From Archangium primigenium (GTDB lineage Bacteria > Myxococcota > Myxococcia > Myxococcales > Myxococcaceae), in the NCBI RefSeq assembly GCF_016904885.1, contig NZ_JADWYI010000001.1:6138001-6202000 (forward strand): 64,000 nt of DNA, written 5' to 3'. This document shows, piece after piece, positions 1 to 10,200 of the stretch. The position numbers and the translations under genes were made by a program. Below the pieces are notes generated by a model. It saw only the letters and a list, made by a program, of their open reading frames with translations. It searched no databases and had not been told where the DNA came from. The first letter of the stretch is position 1; the number at the start of each line of letters is the position of its first letter.

Positions 1-3000
1 CTGGACGGGGGTGATGCCCGGCGGATTGAGCCAGGACGCGCCCGGCACCAGGCCCTGGGCGGTGCGGCCCGGCGAGGCACTGGCTGGAGGCGCCGACGCC
101 TCGGGGAGCATCAGATAGCCGAAGTACTCGAGCGAGCCGGCCTCCACGGGCGCCGCGGAGACGAGCCGCGTGCCGTCCGCGTTCACGGTGGCCAGGCCCA
201 CCGGACGCAGCCGCAGCGCGTCGGGCGCGTAGGCGAACAGCAAGGCCTGGTGGCCGGGAGGGGCCGCGTCGCGGTTGGGCAGGCGCAGCGTCACGGGCGC
301 CACCAGTCGCGTGCCCGCGGGCTGGAGCTGCCACAGCCTCGCGGGGCCCACCGTCCCCTCGAAGGGCACCGGTCGCGCCAGCGCGGGCAGCGCGGTGGCC
401 GTCACCACGCCCCGGGTGGTGCCGTCCGCGAACGTCAGTCCCCCCGCGGGAATGTCCACCTCCAGCGCGCCGTGCTTCCCACCCAAAGCGAGGTGCACGG
501 GCCCCGCCGTGTCCACCGTCTCGGCGGAGGCCAGGTCCACGGGAACCCGCATCAGCGGGGCGTCCACGTTGTCCCGCTCCGCCTCCACCGCGAAGCCGCG
601 CCGCACCGTGGGGTACTGCGTCCCCGGGGCCGCCGCGCCGCCCTCGTAGCGCAGCACCACCGGGCCCGCCGTCACGCCCGCCAGCGCCCAGGTGCCGTCC
701 GGCCCCGTGTGCGTGGACACCCCCTGCCCCTCCACCTCGATCCGCACGTCCGGCTGGGGCTCGTGGTGCTCGTCCACCACGGCGCCACTCAACCGCGTCA
801 GCGGCCGACGCACCGTGAAGCCGCTGCGGAACTCCCCCTGCATCCCCGGCCCCTGGACCGCCTCCACCCCCGCCACGCGCACCTGGAGCGTCGCCGACTC
901 CGGCAGCGGCTCGCGGGCGATGAAGGACACCGTCTGGCCTCCCGGCGCCACCGACCAGCCCCCCGCGAGCGGCAGGCCCTGGGCGAGCACCGTGAAGCCG
1001 CCCCGCACCGACTCCGCCTTCACCGGCTTGTTGAAGGCCACGTTCACCAGCGCGTCCGGCGCCACGCCCTCGCGCTGGTCCGGCGGATCCACGCCCGTGA
1101 CGGTCAGCGGCTCGGTGCGGGCATCCCGGTAGCGCACTCGTACGGAGGCCGTGCCGGTGAGGCCCAGCGAGTCGCGCGCCCGCAGGGCGATGACGTTCTC
1201 CCCGAGCGCCAGCGGCACCTGGGCCGTGTACTCGCCCGGGCCCGACAGGGTGGCGAGGCCCGTGCCGATGTGCACCTCGGCCAGGGGGTTCACGGCCTCC
1301 ACGCGCACCGTCACCCGCACCACCGGCTCGCGCGCCTCCGCGCCCTCCGCCGGCTCCAGCACGCGCAGCCTCGGCGGCATTCCGTCCACGCGCACCGTGC
1401 GGCTCACGTGCGAGCGGTTGCCCGCCAGGTCCACCGCCTCCACGTCGAGCGTGTTGTCCCCGGGCGTCAGCGGCACCGAGGCGGAGAAGTGTCCGCCCAG
1501 CACGGGCGTGGGCTCCCCGTTCACGCTCACGCCCGCCAGGTGCGCATCCCCGGCGAGGCCCTCCACGAGCAAGGGAGACTCGGACACGACCGTCACCGGC
1601 TGCTCGGGTTGGAGCACCTCGAGGAACGGCGGCGTCTGGTCCACCCGCACCGCGCGGCGCGCCTCCGCGCTCCGGCCGAGCGCGTCCACCACCCGCACCC
1701 GCAGCAGGGTGGCGCCCTCGGGCAGGGCCAGCGCGGTGGAGAACTGGCGTCCCGTTACCGCCACGGGCACCTCCTCCACCGTCACCTGGAACGGCGCGGT
1801 GCCCCGCTCCACGCGGCCCAGCACCGGCACGCGCGCCTGCCCCCACAAGCTGTCCTCCGCCGGTGAGACGAGCACCAGCTCCGGCGGCGCCTCCCCTTCC
1901 CCGCCCGCGTCGGGTGGCCCGCCCGCGTCCGGCGTCCCACCGCCCCCGTCGGCCGGAGGCGGCGCTCCCGCGTCGGGCGTCTCGCCCCCGCTGCCCCCGT
2001 CGACGGGCCCCGGCCCCGCGCCCTGGCGCTCCACACGCACGGCGCGCGAGGTGCGCAGGCCATACCCATCCACCGCGGTGACGGACACGGTGTTGGGGCC
2101 CGGGGCCAGCGGCGCCTCCACGGAGAAGCGTCCGTCCGCCCCCACCGCGTGCGTGTGCCCGGACACCTCGAGCGTCACCGCGTCCGTCCGATCCGCCGCC
2201 CGCGCGAAGCCGGACACGGAGATGGAGGACGCCTCGGTCACGGTCCCCGAGGCCGGTGCCGTCAACTCCAGCCGCGGCGGCGTGGTGTTCACGCGCACGG
2301 CGAGCACCCGCCGGGTGGCGTTACCCGCCGCGTCCGTGGCCACCACCTCCAGTGACACGGCCCCCGGCGCCACCGCCACCGGGAGCTGGAAGTGCCCGTC
2401 CGGATCCACCGCCGCGCGCTGGCCGCCCACCCGCACGGTGAGCGGCGTGGCGTCCTCCGCGCGCCCCTCCACGCGCACCGAGTCCCCGGCCACCTTCGCG
2501 CCCTCCTCGGGCGCGGTGAGGGTGAGGCGGGGCGGTGTCGAGTCGCGCGTCACCTGCCACGGCAGGCGCGTGCCATTGCCCGCCACGTCCCGCGCGAGCA
2601 CCACCAACACGTTGCCCCCCTCCTCCAGCATCACCGTGCCCCGGAAGTGCCCGTCCGCGTCCTGGGAGAAGGACTGGCCGCCGAGCCACACGGTGCTCCC
2701 CGGCTCGTCCACCGCCACCACCAGTTCCACGGACGCCTCGCGCGTGACGGAGTCCGGCGCCGGCGACAGGACCGTGAGCCCCGGCGGCGTCAGGTCCAGC
2801 GTGAAGGCGCGCCGCGCCTCGGTCCGATGGCCCACCGTGTCCGTGGCCACCACGCGCCAGACGTGCTCGCCCTCCGCCGACACCGTGTCCCCAACGGCCA
2901 CCGGCGCGCCGTCCAGCGTGGCCTCCACCGGGCCCGGGTGCGCCTCCTCCACCGTCCAGCCGAGCACCACCGGCGTGTTGCGCCGCTCGCCCTCCTCCAC

Positions 3001-3384
3001 CCCGGACAAGGTGATGCGCGGCGCCGTGGTGTCGATCGCGAAGCCCACCCGCGCCCGTGCCTCCCGGCCCAGGCCATCCCGCGCCGTCACCGCCAGCGCG
3101 TGCGTGCCCTCGGCGCCCACCTCCGCCCCCTGGGCGAAGTCCGCCCCGTCCAGCCGGGCCTCCACCGTCAGCGGCTCGCGCCCCGTCACCCGCCAGGTGG
3201 GCCGCAGCGGCTCGCGCGACACCTGGCCCTCGGCCACCCCCTCCACGTCCACGGTCGGCGGAGGGCCCTCGGCGGGCACCTCCGGCGGGCCCGGGGGCGG
3301 CGGGGACGGCGTGGGCTCGCACCCGGCGGCCCAGAGCGCCAGGAGCACGGCGAGCCACGCCCGGAGTCGAGGCGCGCCGTTCAT
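1..3384 (-). CDS. Ig-like multi-domain lipoprotein, C-terminus outside window
   Basis: The frame is open from an ATG at 3384 to the left edge, giving 1,128 codons with no stop, so the 3' end is missing. The N-terminus is a lipoprotein signal (AVLLALWAAGC, acylated Cys at about residue 22) followed by a Pro-rich linker. The body is a chain of roughly 85-90 residue Ig-like repeats, each opening with TPP or APE-type strands and ending in VARDVAGN or AVDLAGN-type motifs. They are interrupted at about residues 455-490 by a low-complexity PDAG/GG linker typical of myxobacterial surface proteins. Near residues 755-855 there is an SbsA-like domain (VDPPDQREGVAPDALVNVAF), then a carboxypeptidase-regulatory-like domain (SGAVVDEHHEPQPDVRIEVE). 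The start overlaps the stop of the upstream PpiC gene by 4 bp (ATGA), so it is probably translationally coupled to the giant-protein operon. The role is not known; an outer-membrane-anchored partner of the giant protein is an inference. Confidence 0.85.
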   Translation of the reverse strand, partial: MNGAPRLRAWLAVLLALWAAGCEPTPSPPPPGPPEVPAEGPPPTVDVEGVAEGQVSREPLRPTWRVTGREPLTVEARLDGADFAQGAEVGAEGTHALAVTARDGLGREARARVGFAIDTTAPRITLSGVEEGERRNTPVVLGWTVEEAHPGPVEATLDGAPVAVGDTVSAEGEHVWRVVATDTVGHRTEARRAFTLDLTPPGLTVLSPAPDSVTREASVELVVAVDEPGSTVWLGGQSFSQDADGHFRGTVMLEEGGNVLVVLARDVAGNGTRLPWQVTRDSTPPRLTLTAPEEGAKVAGDSVRVEGRAEDATPLTVRVGGQRAAVDPDGHFQLPVAVAPGAVSLEVVATDAAGNATRRVLAVRVNTTPPRLELTAPASGTVTEASSISVSGFARAADRTDAVTLEVSGHTHAVGADGRFSVEAPLAPGPNTVSVTAVDGYGLRTSRAVRVERQGAGPGPVDGGSGGETPDAGAPPPADGGGGTPDAGGPPDAGGEGEAPPELVLVSPAEDSLWGQARVPVLGRVERGTAPFQVTVEEVPVAVTGRQFSTALALPEGATLLRVRVVDALGRSAEARRAVRVDQTPPFLEVLQPEQPVTVVSESPLLVEGLAGDAHLAGVSVNGEPTPVLGGHFSASVPLTPGDNTLDVEAVDLAGNRSHVSRTVRVDGMPPRLRVLEPAEGAEAREPVVRVTVRVEAVNPLAEVHIGTGLATLSGPGEYTAQVPLALGENVIALRARDSLGLTGTASVRVRYRDARTEPLTVTGVDPPDQREGVAPDALVNVAFNKPVKAESVRGGFTVLAQGLPLAGGWSVAPGGQTVSFIAREPLPESATLQVRVAGVEAVQGPGMQGEFRSGFTVRRPLTRLSGAVVDEHHEPQPDVRIEVEGQGVSTHTGPDGTWALAGVTAGPVVLRYEGGAAAPGTQYPTVRRGFAVEAERDNVDAPLMRVPVDLASAETVDTAGPVHLALGGKHGALEVDIPAGGLTFADGTTRGVVTATALPALARPVPFEGTVGPARLWQLQPAGTRLVAPVTLRLPNRDAAPPGHQALLFAYAPDALRLRPVGLATVNADGTRLVSAAPVEAGSLEYFGYLMLPEASAPPASASPGRTAQGLVPGASWLNPPGITPVQ

Positions 3385-4229
3385 TTCGCCTCCCCGGGCA
3401 CGGCGAGCCGCTCGGGATGGCGGCGAATGGAGATCTCCCCGCGCAGCCGCTCGAGCAGTGCCGTCCGTGCCTCCTCGCGCGCCCGGGTCTCGAGCTTGCC
3501 GCGCACCTCCTCGAAGGGCGGCACCACCGCGCGGGGCGCCTCGAGCGCCTTCACCACGTGCAGCCCGAAGGGGCTCTCGAAGGGCTTGGACCAGGCCCCC
3601 GCGACGAGCCCCACCGCCTGGGTGAAGAAGGCCGCGTCCACCTCGCCCTCGCGCACCACCCCCAGGTCCCCCCCGCGCTCGGCGCTCACCGCGTCCTCGG
3701 ACAGCTCGCGCGCCACGGCCTCGAAGGACTCCCCGCCCGCGAGCCGCGCGTAGGCCCGGTGGATGCGCGCCTGGGCCTGGCGCCGCGTGGCCTCGTCCGC
3801 GTTCTCGGTGAGCCGGGCGAACACATGCGCCACGTGCACCTCGCGGCGCTCCAGACGCGCGCGCTCCTCCGCGTACCGCTCCCGCAGGGCCTGCTCCGTC
3901 ACCCGCTCCGCCACCGTCCGCTCGAACAGCGCGTTCGCCAAGAGCGCGCGCGACTGGGCCGCGAGCCGCGCCTTCACCGTGGGCTCGTCCGTGAGCCCTT
4001 GCCGCCGCGCCTCCTCGGCCAGGAGCGCCTCGTCCACCAGCACCTCGAGCGCCTGCTCGGGCGTGGCGCGCACGGAGGGGCTCTGCCCCGCGCGCGCGAG
4101 CCCCACGTCCTCGCGGGTGAGCGACGCGCGGCCCACCCGGGCCACGGTGTCCGCGTCCTCGCAGCCGACGAGCCCCACGAGCCCCACGAGCCAACCCAGG
4201 CGGCGGCGAACGAGAAATCCAGACGTCAT
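3381..4229 (-). CDS. PpiC-type peptidyl-prolyl isomerase lipoprotein (1 of 3)
   Basis: A 282-residue parvulin-family foldase. The ATG at 4229 is chosen because it gives a lipoprotein signal with a repeated LVG core ending LVGC, and because it overlaps the stop of the giant gene in an ATGA. The N-terminal helical region resembles the SurA/PrsA chaperone arm (SLTREDVGLARAGQ and following). The rotamase domain lies at about residues 140-250, with the family marks GGDLGVVREGEVD and PFGLHVVKALE. The expected role is cis-trans isomerisation and chaperoning of Pro-rich exported proteins at the outer membrane or in the periplasm. It sits directly after a giant Ig-repeat gene rich in Pro-Pro boundaries, which suggests a dedicated client. 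The family call is firm; the client is inference. Confidence 0.92.
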   Translation of the reverse strand: MTSGFLVRRRLGWLVGLVGLVGCEDADTVARVGRASLTREDVGLARAGQSPSVRATPEQALEVLVDEALLAEEARRQGLTDEPTVKARLAAQSRALLANALFERTVAERVTEQALRERYAEERARLERREVHVAHVFARLTENADEATRRQAQARIHRAYARLAGGESFEAVARELSEDAVSAERGGDLGVVREGEVDAAFFTQAVGLVAGAWSKPFESPFGLHVVKALEAPRAVVPPFEEVRGKLETRAREEARTALLERLRGEISIRRHPERLAVPGEAK

Positions 4230-7200
4230 GGGCGGGGGGCGCTCCTGGTGGTGTCGCGGCTCGACGGAGAAGAAGACTCGAGGACGTAGCGCTTGGACTG
4301 GACCACCGCGTGTCCGTGGGTGTCCAGGGCCTCCACGCTCACGTCCACGTGGGGCGCGGCGGGCACGGTTGCGGAGACGCACTGGCGCCAGGTGGTGCAC
4401 GCCTCCGTGCACTCCCAGACGAGCGCCCCGTCCACCCGCAGGCGCAGGGCCGAGACGCCCACGTCATCCACCGCGCTGGCGCACGCCTTGAACGGCGCGC
4501 CGACGACGAGCGGCTTGCCCTCCACCCACGGCTCCACCCGGGGCGGCTGGTCCGTCCCGACGGCGTAGGTGCTTGAGGCGGTGACGGTGTGGCCCAGGGA
4601 GTCGGTGGCCTCGGCGCTCAAGACGAGGGCGTCCGCGTCGGGGGCGACGGCCTCCAGGCAGCGCTGGGCGGTGTACGAGCAGGCCGCGTCCTCGCAGCTC
4701 CACAGCGGGGTGTCGCCCAGCCGCAAGCGCACGTGCGTGAGCCGGGCGTCATCGACCGCGCTGACACAGGCCTCGAAGGGCGCGCCTCGCAGCAGCGGGT
4801 CGCGCGGCGTCCAGGCCCGCACGCTCGGGGGCCCATCGGCCTGGAGGGGGAACTCTGGCGATGACTGGTTGGCGACCTGGCCCTCGGCGTCCGTGGCTTT
4901 CACGCGCACGACGACGTGGTCCGCGTCGGGGGCGGTGAGCATCAGGCATTGCTGATGGTATTCGTAGCTCGGGTGGATTTCCTCGGCGAGCGTGTCGTTC
5001 AAGAAGACCTGGACACTCTCCAGCGCCTCATAATCCACCGCGACGTAACACAGCTCGAAGAGCCCCCCCCGGGCGAGGGGGGGGCGCGGAATCGCGAAGC
5101 CAAAGATCTCTGGAGGTCTATCCGGCAGTTCACGCGTTTGCGAGACGTTGTTCGTGGCCCCCAAGGTGTTCGTGACCTCGGCGCTCAGGACCATCTCGGC
5201 CGCATGCGGCGCGGTGGCGGGGACGCAGTACCCCCAGTCGGGGATGACGCAGGAGGCGCCCGCACACTCCCAGAGCAGCGTCCCGTCCAGCCGTAGCTTG
5301 ATGCTCGCGAGCCCAAGGTCGTCCTCCGCGTAGACACACGCGTTGAACAAGGAACCCCGTTTGAGCCACCCGAAATCAGACCGGATCGAAACGTACGCGT
5401 CGGGCGGACGGTGGGCCAGGACCGGGTACTCGCGTGAGTCGGTGACGGTCCGACCGAGACTGTCCGTGGCCTCGGCACTGACGACGACCTGGTCCGCGTC
5501 GGGGGGAGGGAGCGACTCGTAGCGCGAGATCTGGCGAGGGCACTCCGCCCCCTCGCACTGCCAGACCAGCACTCCGTTCGCCCGCAGCCGCACGCTCGCC
5601 AGCTTCACGTCGTCGTTCGCGGTGATCTGGGCATAGAAGGAGGCGCCTCGCACCACGGGCCCTCCCGCGGAGACGCTGACCGTGGGCGGCAGGTCGGGCC
5701 CGAGGCCGTAGGTGCGCGAGGCGGTGGCCGTCTGGAACCGGTCCGTGGCCTCGGCACGGACGATGACCTGCTCCGCGGCGGGCGCCGTGACGTCCATGCA
5801 CCTAGTGGCCTCGCTGGAGCAGGCGGCGTTCTCGCACTTCCAGACCAGCGCACCGTCCACGAACAGTCGCAGGCCCTTCATCTCGACGTCCTCCTTCGCC
5901 TCGACGCAGGCCACGAAGGCGCCTCCGCGGGTGATGGGCTCGGAGTAGGTGGGGACGAACACCCTGAGGCTCGGAGGCTGGTCCTTCTGGACCATCACCG
6001 TGCGCGAGTCCCGGCCCTCGCGCCCAAGGTGGTCCACCACCACGGCCTCGAAGATGACCGGGCCCACCCCGGCGAAGAGATAGGAAGCGCCCACGGAGAG
6101 TTCCTTGGTCGTGGAGGCGAGCTCGACGCCATTGGCCAGCAGCCGCATCGAGCGGAGCTGATGGCCCGGGGGCAGGTTGGCGTACGCCTTGATCCCATGC
6201 GAGGTCCGCTCGAAAGGCGCGAGGGGGGCGGTCACGGCCACCGCGGGCTTGAAGTCGTCCGGTTGGACGACGTATTCGCGCTCGGTCCGGGCCCTTCTGC
6301 CCAGGACGTCCTCGGCCACCGCCGCCAGCTTCACCCGCGTGCCCACCGGGTACTTCGCCGTGGGCAGCACGAGCCTCGAGGTCAGGACGAACTCGGACAT
6401 CGCCCGGCCCATGGGGACGCCATCGAGTTCCAGCCAGAGGATGAGCGGACGCGGCCCGGAGGCGATGCGGAGTTCGAGCTCGTGGAGGTAGGGCGCGGCG
6501 TAGAGGACCGCGGGCAGCCCGGTGGGGGCGCTGGGGGCCGGGCCCGGGGCGGTGATCTCGAGTGGGAGGGAGCGGCTGAGGGTCCGGCCCTCGGCGTCCA
6601 CCACCACCACCTCGAGGGGCGCCGTGGTGTCCGCCGTCACCACGGGCAGCGTCAATCGCGTGGTGAACGAATAGATGGAGAGATTTTCCAGGACGCCCAC
6701 CTCCTGGCCGCCCCAGCGGATCCGCGCCGAATAGGGCGGGCGTCCGCCCGAGATGGAGCCATTCAGCTGGAAGACCGAGCCGGAGGCGTACGTGCCCAGC
6801 GAGGACGAGTACCACGGCAGGGACAGGGAGAGCGCGGACGGCTCCGTGGCCCGGACGACCCGGACGCGCCGGACCTCGGAGAGCGCCTGGGCCCCCGACA
6901 CCGAGCGCACCCGCAACTGGAAGCCCAACGCATGGCCGATGGAGGCCTGGGACGAGACGCGGTAGCGCATGCGGGCGGCGGTCGGATCCACCTGGCCCAC
7001 CACCTGACCATCCACCAGCAGCTCGGCGTCATCCAGCCCCACGCCGGAGGCCAACGCCGGCACGTCCACCATGTCCCCGGGCTGGGCCTCCTCCACGCCG
7101 GGCAGCAGGCGCGCCACGAGCCCGAGCGCCGCCGCGGGCAGGGGGAAGGTCCTCACCCCGCCCCCGCCGTCGGCCACCACCACGAGCCCGGCCGCGACGA

Positions 7201-10200
7201 CGGCGTCCTCGGCGCGCGGCACGGGCAGCAGCGCCAGTCGCACCGGCGCGCCAGGCGCCGTCACGTCCCAGAGCTCGACACCGGCGGCGCCCTCGCTCAC
7301 CAGGGCCAGCCCGCCCACCAGCCGCACCCGGCGCACGGGCCCCGCGGTGGGCACGGAGGCCCGACGCACCGGCGCCGTCACGTCGCTCACGTCCACGAGC
7401 GCCAGGCCCGAGTTGCCGCCCAGCACCGCCAGGGGCCCGTCGAGCGCCACCGCGTCCACGGGGGCGTCCGCCACCAGCGCCGCTTGCCGCAGCGTCCCCA
7501 CGGCGTCCAGACCCACGATCGCCGCGCCCGCGCCGCCCAGGGCCACCACCGCGCGGGACTCGTCTCCCGCCACGTCCACCGTGCCCGAGCCGAGCAGCAG
7601 CGAGGCCGGGGAGAGCGCCTCGGGCAGCGTCACGGTGGACACCTTGCCGCCCGCCACCGTCCACAGCCGGCGCGGGGACACGGCGAAGCGCTCGGTGTTG
7701 CCCAGCGCCCGCACCCGCGCGGTGCGCGTCGAATCGGCGGAGAGGCTCCCATCGGTCACCTCCCGGCTCACCGTGAGCGTCTGGTTGTCCAGGGTGAGCA
7801 CGTCCAGCCCCGCGCGCTCCACCTGACGCGACGCCAATCCGGCCACGGCCTGGCGGGTGCGCACCGGCGCGGCGGGGTTGTCGAGGGACACGGCCTGCAC
7901 GCCCGTCAGTCCGGAGGCCACCAGGACGCTCCGGCGGAAGGCCGTCAGACCCCGGGCCGCGTCGTCCAGGGTCACGCCGCCCAGCGCCACCGTCAGCGCC
8001 GCGCCCGAGGCGCCCTCGGAGGGCAGCCGCCGCGTCACCAGCCCCTGGGGCGTGGAGAGGATGAGCACGCCTCCGGACACCTCGACGCCGGTGACCGCGA
8101 GCGCCTCGGAGGCGATGAGCTGGGGCGTGGAGGGGTCGCGCACGTCCACCACCCGCAGCCGGTCATCCTCGCACGCCAGCCACACCCGGCCGTCCACCAC
8201 CGCCATGGCGCGCACGCTCGCTGGCAGCGGGAGCGAGGTGGACCCGTTCAGGGTGTCGTCCTGGCGCGGCAGCACCACGAGCGAGTTCGCCGTGCCGACC
8301 AGCAGTCGCCCGTCATGCCACCGCATCACCCGCGGAGAGGCCGGCGGGTACCACACGTTCAAGAGGCCCTCGCGGCCATCGCTCTTCACGGAGCGCAAGA
8401 AGAACCCGCCCGTGCCAGGAATCCACGCGAGGCCCTCCGGCATCCCGAACAGGGCCGTCAGATTCTCGTAGTAGCGGTTGTCGTTGTACGAGGGCGAGAG
8501 GAAGACCGTGGAGGGTGACGAGGGGGTGTCCAGGTTCAAGCGATAGAGCGAGCCGCTGTACATCGAGGCGTAGAACTCATCCCCCGCGACGACGTCGGTG
8601 ACGTTCGAGAGCGAGCCGACCGCCCTCGGACGGGCCGGGTCCGAGACGTCCACCACCCACGACAGGCCGTTGGACAGCACGAGCACCGCCAGGCCGCCAC
8701 GCACTGCCAGCGCGGTGGGCGCGGCCCCGGTCGGCAGGAAGCCGAGGGGCTCGACTCGCGGCGAGGCCTCGTCCACCACCTCACCCACCGCCAGTCCCGC
8801 CGGGGTCGTCGCGTACACGGTGCGGCCCACGCGCGCCAGCCGCAGGGCGCCCACGAAGGAGCCCCCGGTCACCGAGCCCGGGCCCGCGTGCACTCCGGAC
8901 ACCACGGTGCGCCGCGCTCGCGCCACCGCCGCGTTGCCCCCCAGGTCCTTCGCGCTGGCCACCACCTCCAGCTCCACTCCGGGCGGCGTCGACGCGGGCA
9001 CGGTGAAGGCCAGCGAGGTGCCGCCGCTCGCCACCTCCACGCCCGCCACCGTCGCGCGCAAGCCCCAGGACTCCAGCTCCGCGGCGTCCGTCACCGTGAG
9101 GCTCGCGCGCACCCCGCCCCCCGCCGCCACGAGCGTGCCCGAGGGCTCCAGGGTGAGCGTCAGCGCGGGCGGCGTCAGGTCATCCACCACCGTGAGCGAC
9201 AGCGCGACCGGCGCGGACTCGCGGCCCTCGGCATCCACCGCCACCGCCTCCACCCCGAGCGTGCGCGAGCCCGTGCCCACGGGCAGCCGCAGCAGCGCCT
9301 CGTGGGGCGGCAGGCTCGCGCGCTGGAACTCCACGCCCTCCACCCGGAAGCGCACCTGCGCGCTCGTGGGCGTGGGCGTGGCCCGCAGCCGCACCCAGGC
9401 TCCCTCGATCAGGGGGCCGCTCCCCACGCGCGCCAGGGTGAGCGAGGGCGAGAACACGTCCGGACGCACGAGCACCGTGCGCGTCAGGGGCGGACCCCGG
9501 CGGCCCGCGGCATCCACCGCCACGGCGCTCAGCGTCACCGGCGTGTCCAGCGCCACCGTGGGCATGCGCGACTCCCACGCCAGCGCCGGCGCCCACGCAT
9601 GGCCCGGCACTCCGCCGTCCAGGGTGTACTCCACGTGCGCCACGCGCGAGGGCTCCGCCGCCACCGCCACCACCGGCAGCAGCGCGCCCGAGGGCACCTC
9701 GCTCCGCGCGCGCAACTCCACCAGCGCGGGGCCCGAGGCGTCCTCCTCCAGGCGCACCTCGGCGGAGGCGGTGGACGCGTGGCCGGCCAGGTCCACCACC
9801 CGCAGCTCCACGCGCGCCCGGGTGCCCGTGCGTGGCAGGTCCACGAACTCCGGCGGCCGTCCGTCCCGCGTCTCGACGCGGTGGCCCTCCACGCGCAGTT
9901 CCGCCTCGTAGCTGTCCCGTGAATCCGTGAGGCCCGTCACCGACGCGCCCAGGGCCACCCGCGCGCCCGGGGCCGCCGCGACCGGCGGGGACAGGTGCGG
10001 CGTGAGCGGACCCGCGCTCCGCTTGAGGTCCAGCCACGACACCTCGCCGCGCGCCACGGCGAAGAGCCGTCCCGCCGAGGCCCGCACCTCGCCCCGCATC
10101 GCGCGGTAGTGCCCCACCGTCACGGGCGCCGCGCGCGTGTCCACCACGGACAGCCCGTCGCTCGTGCCCACCAGCAGCCAGGGGCCTTGGCCCTGGGCGG

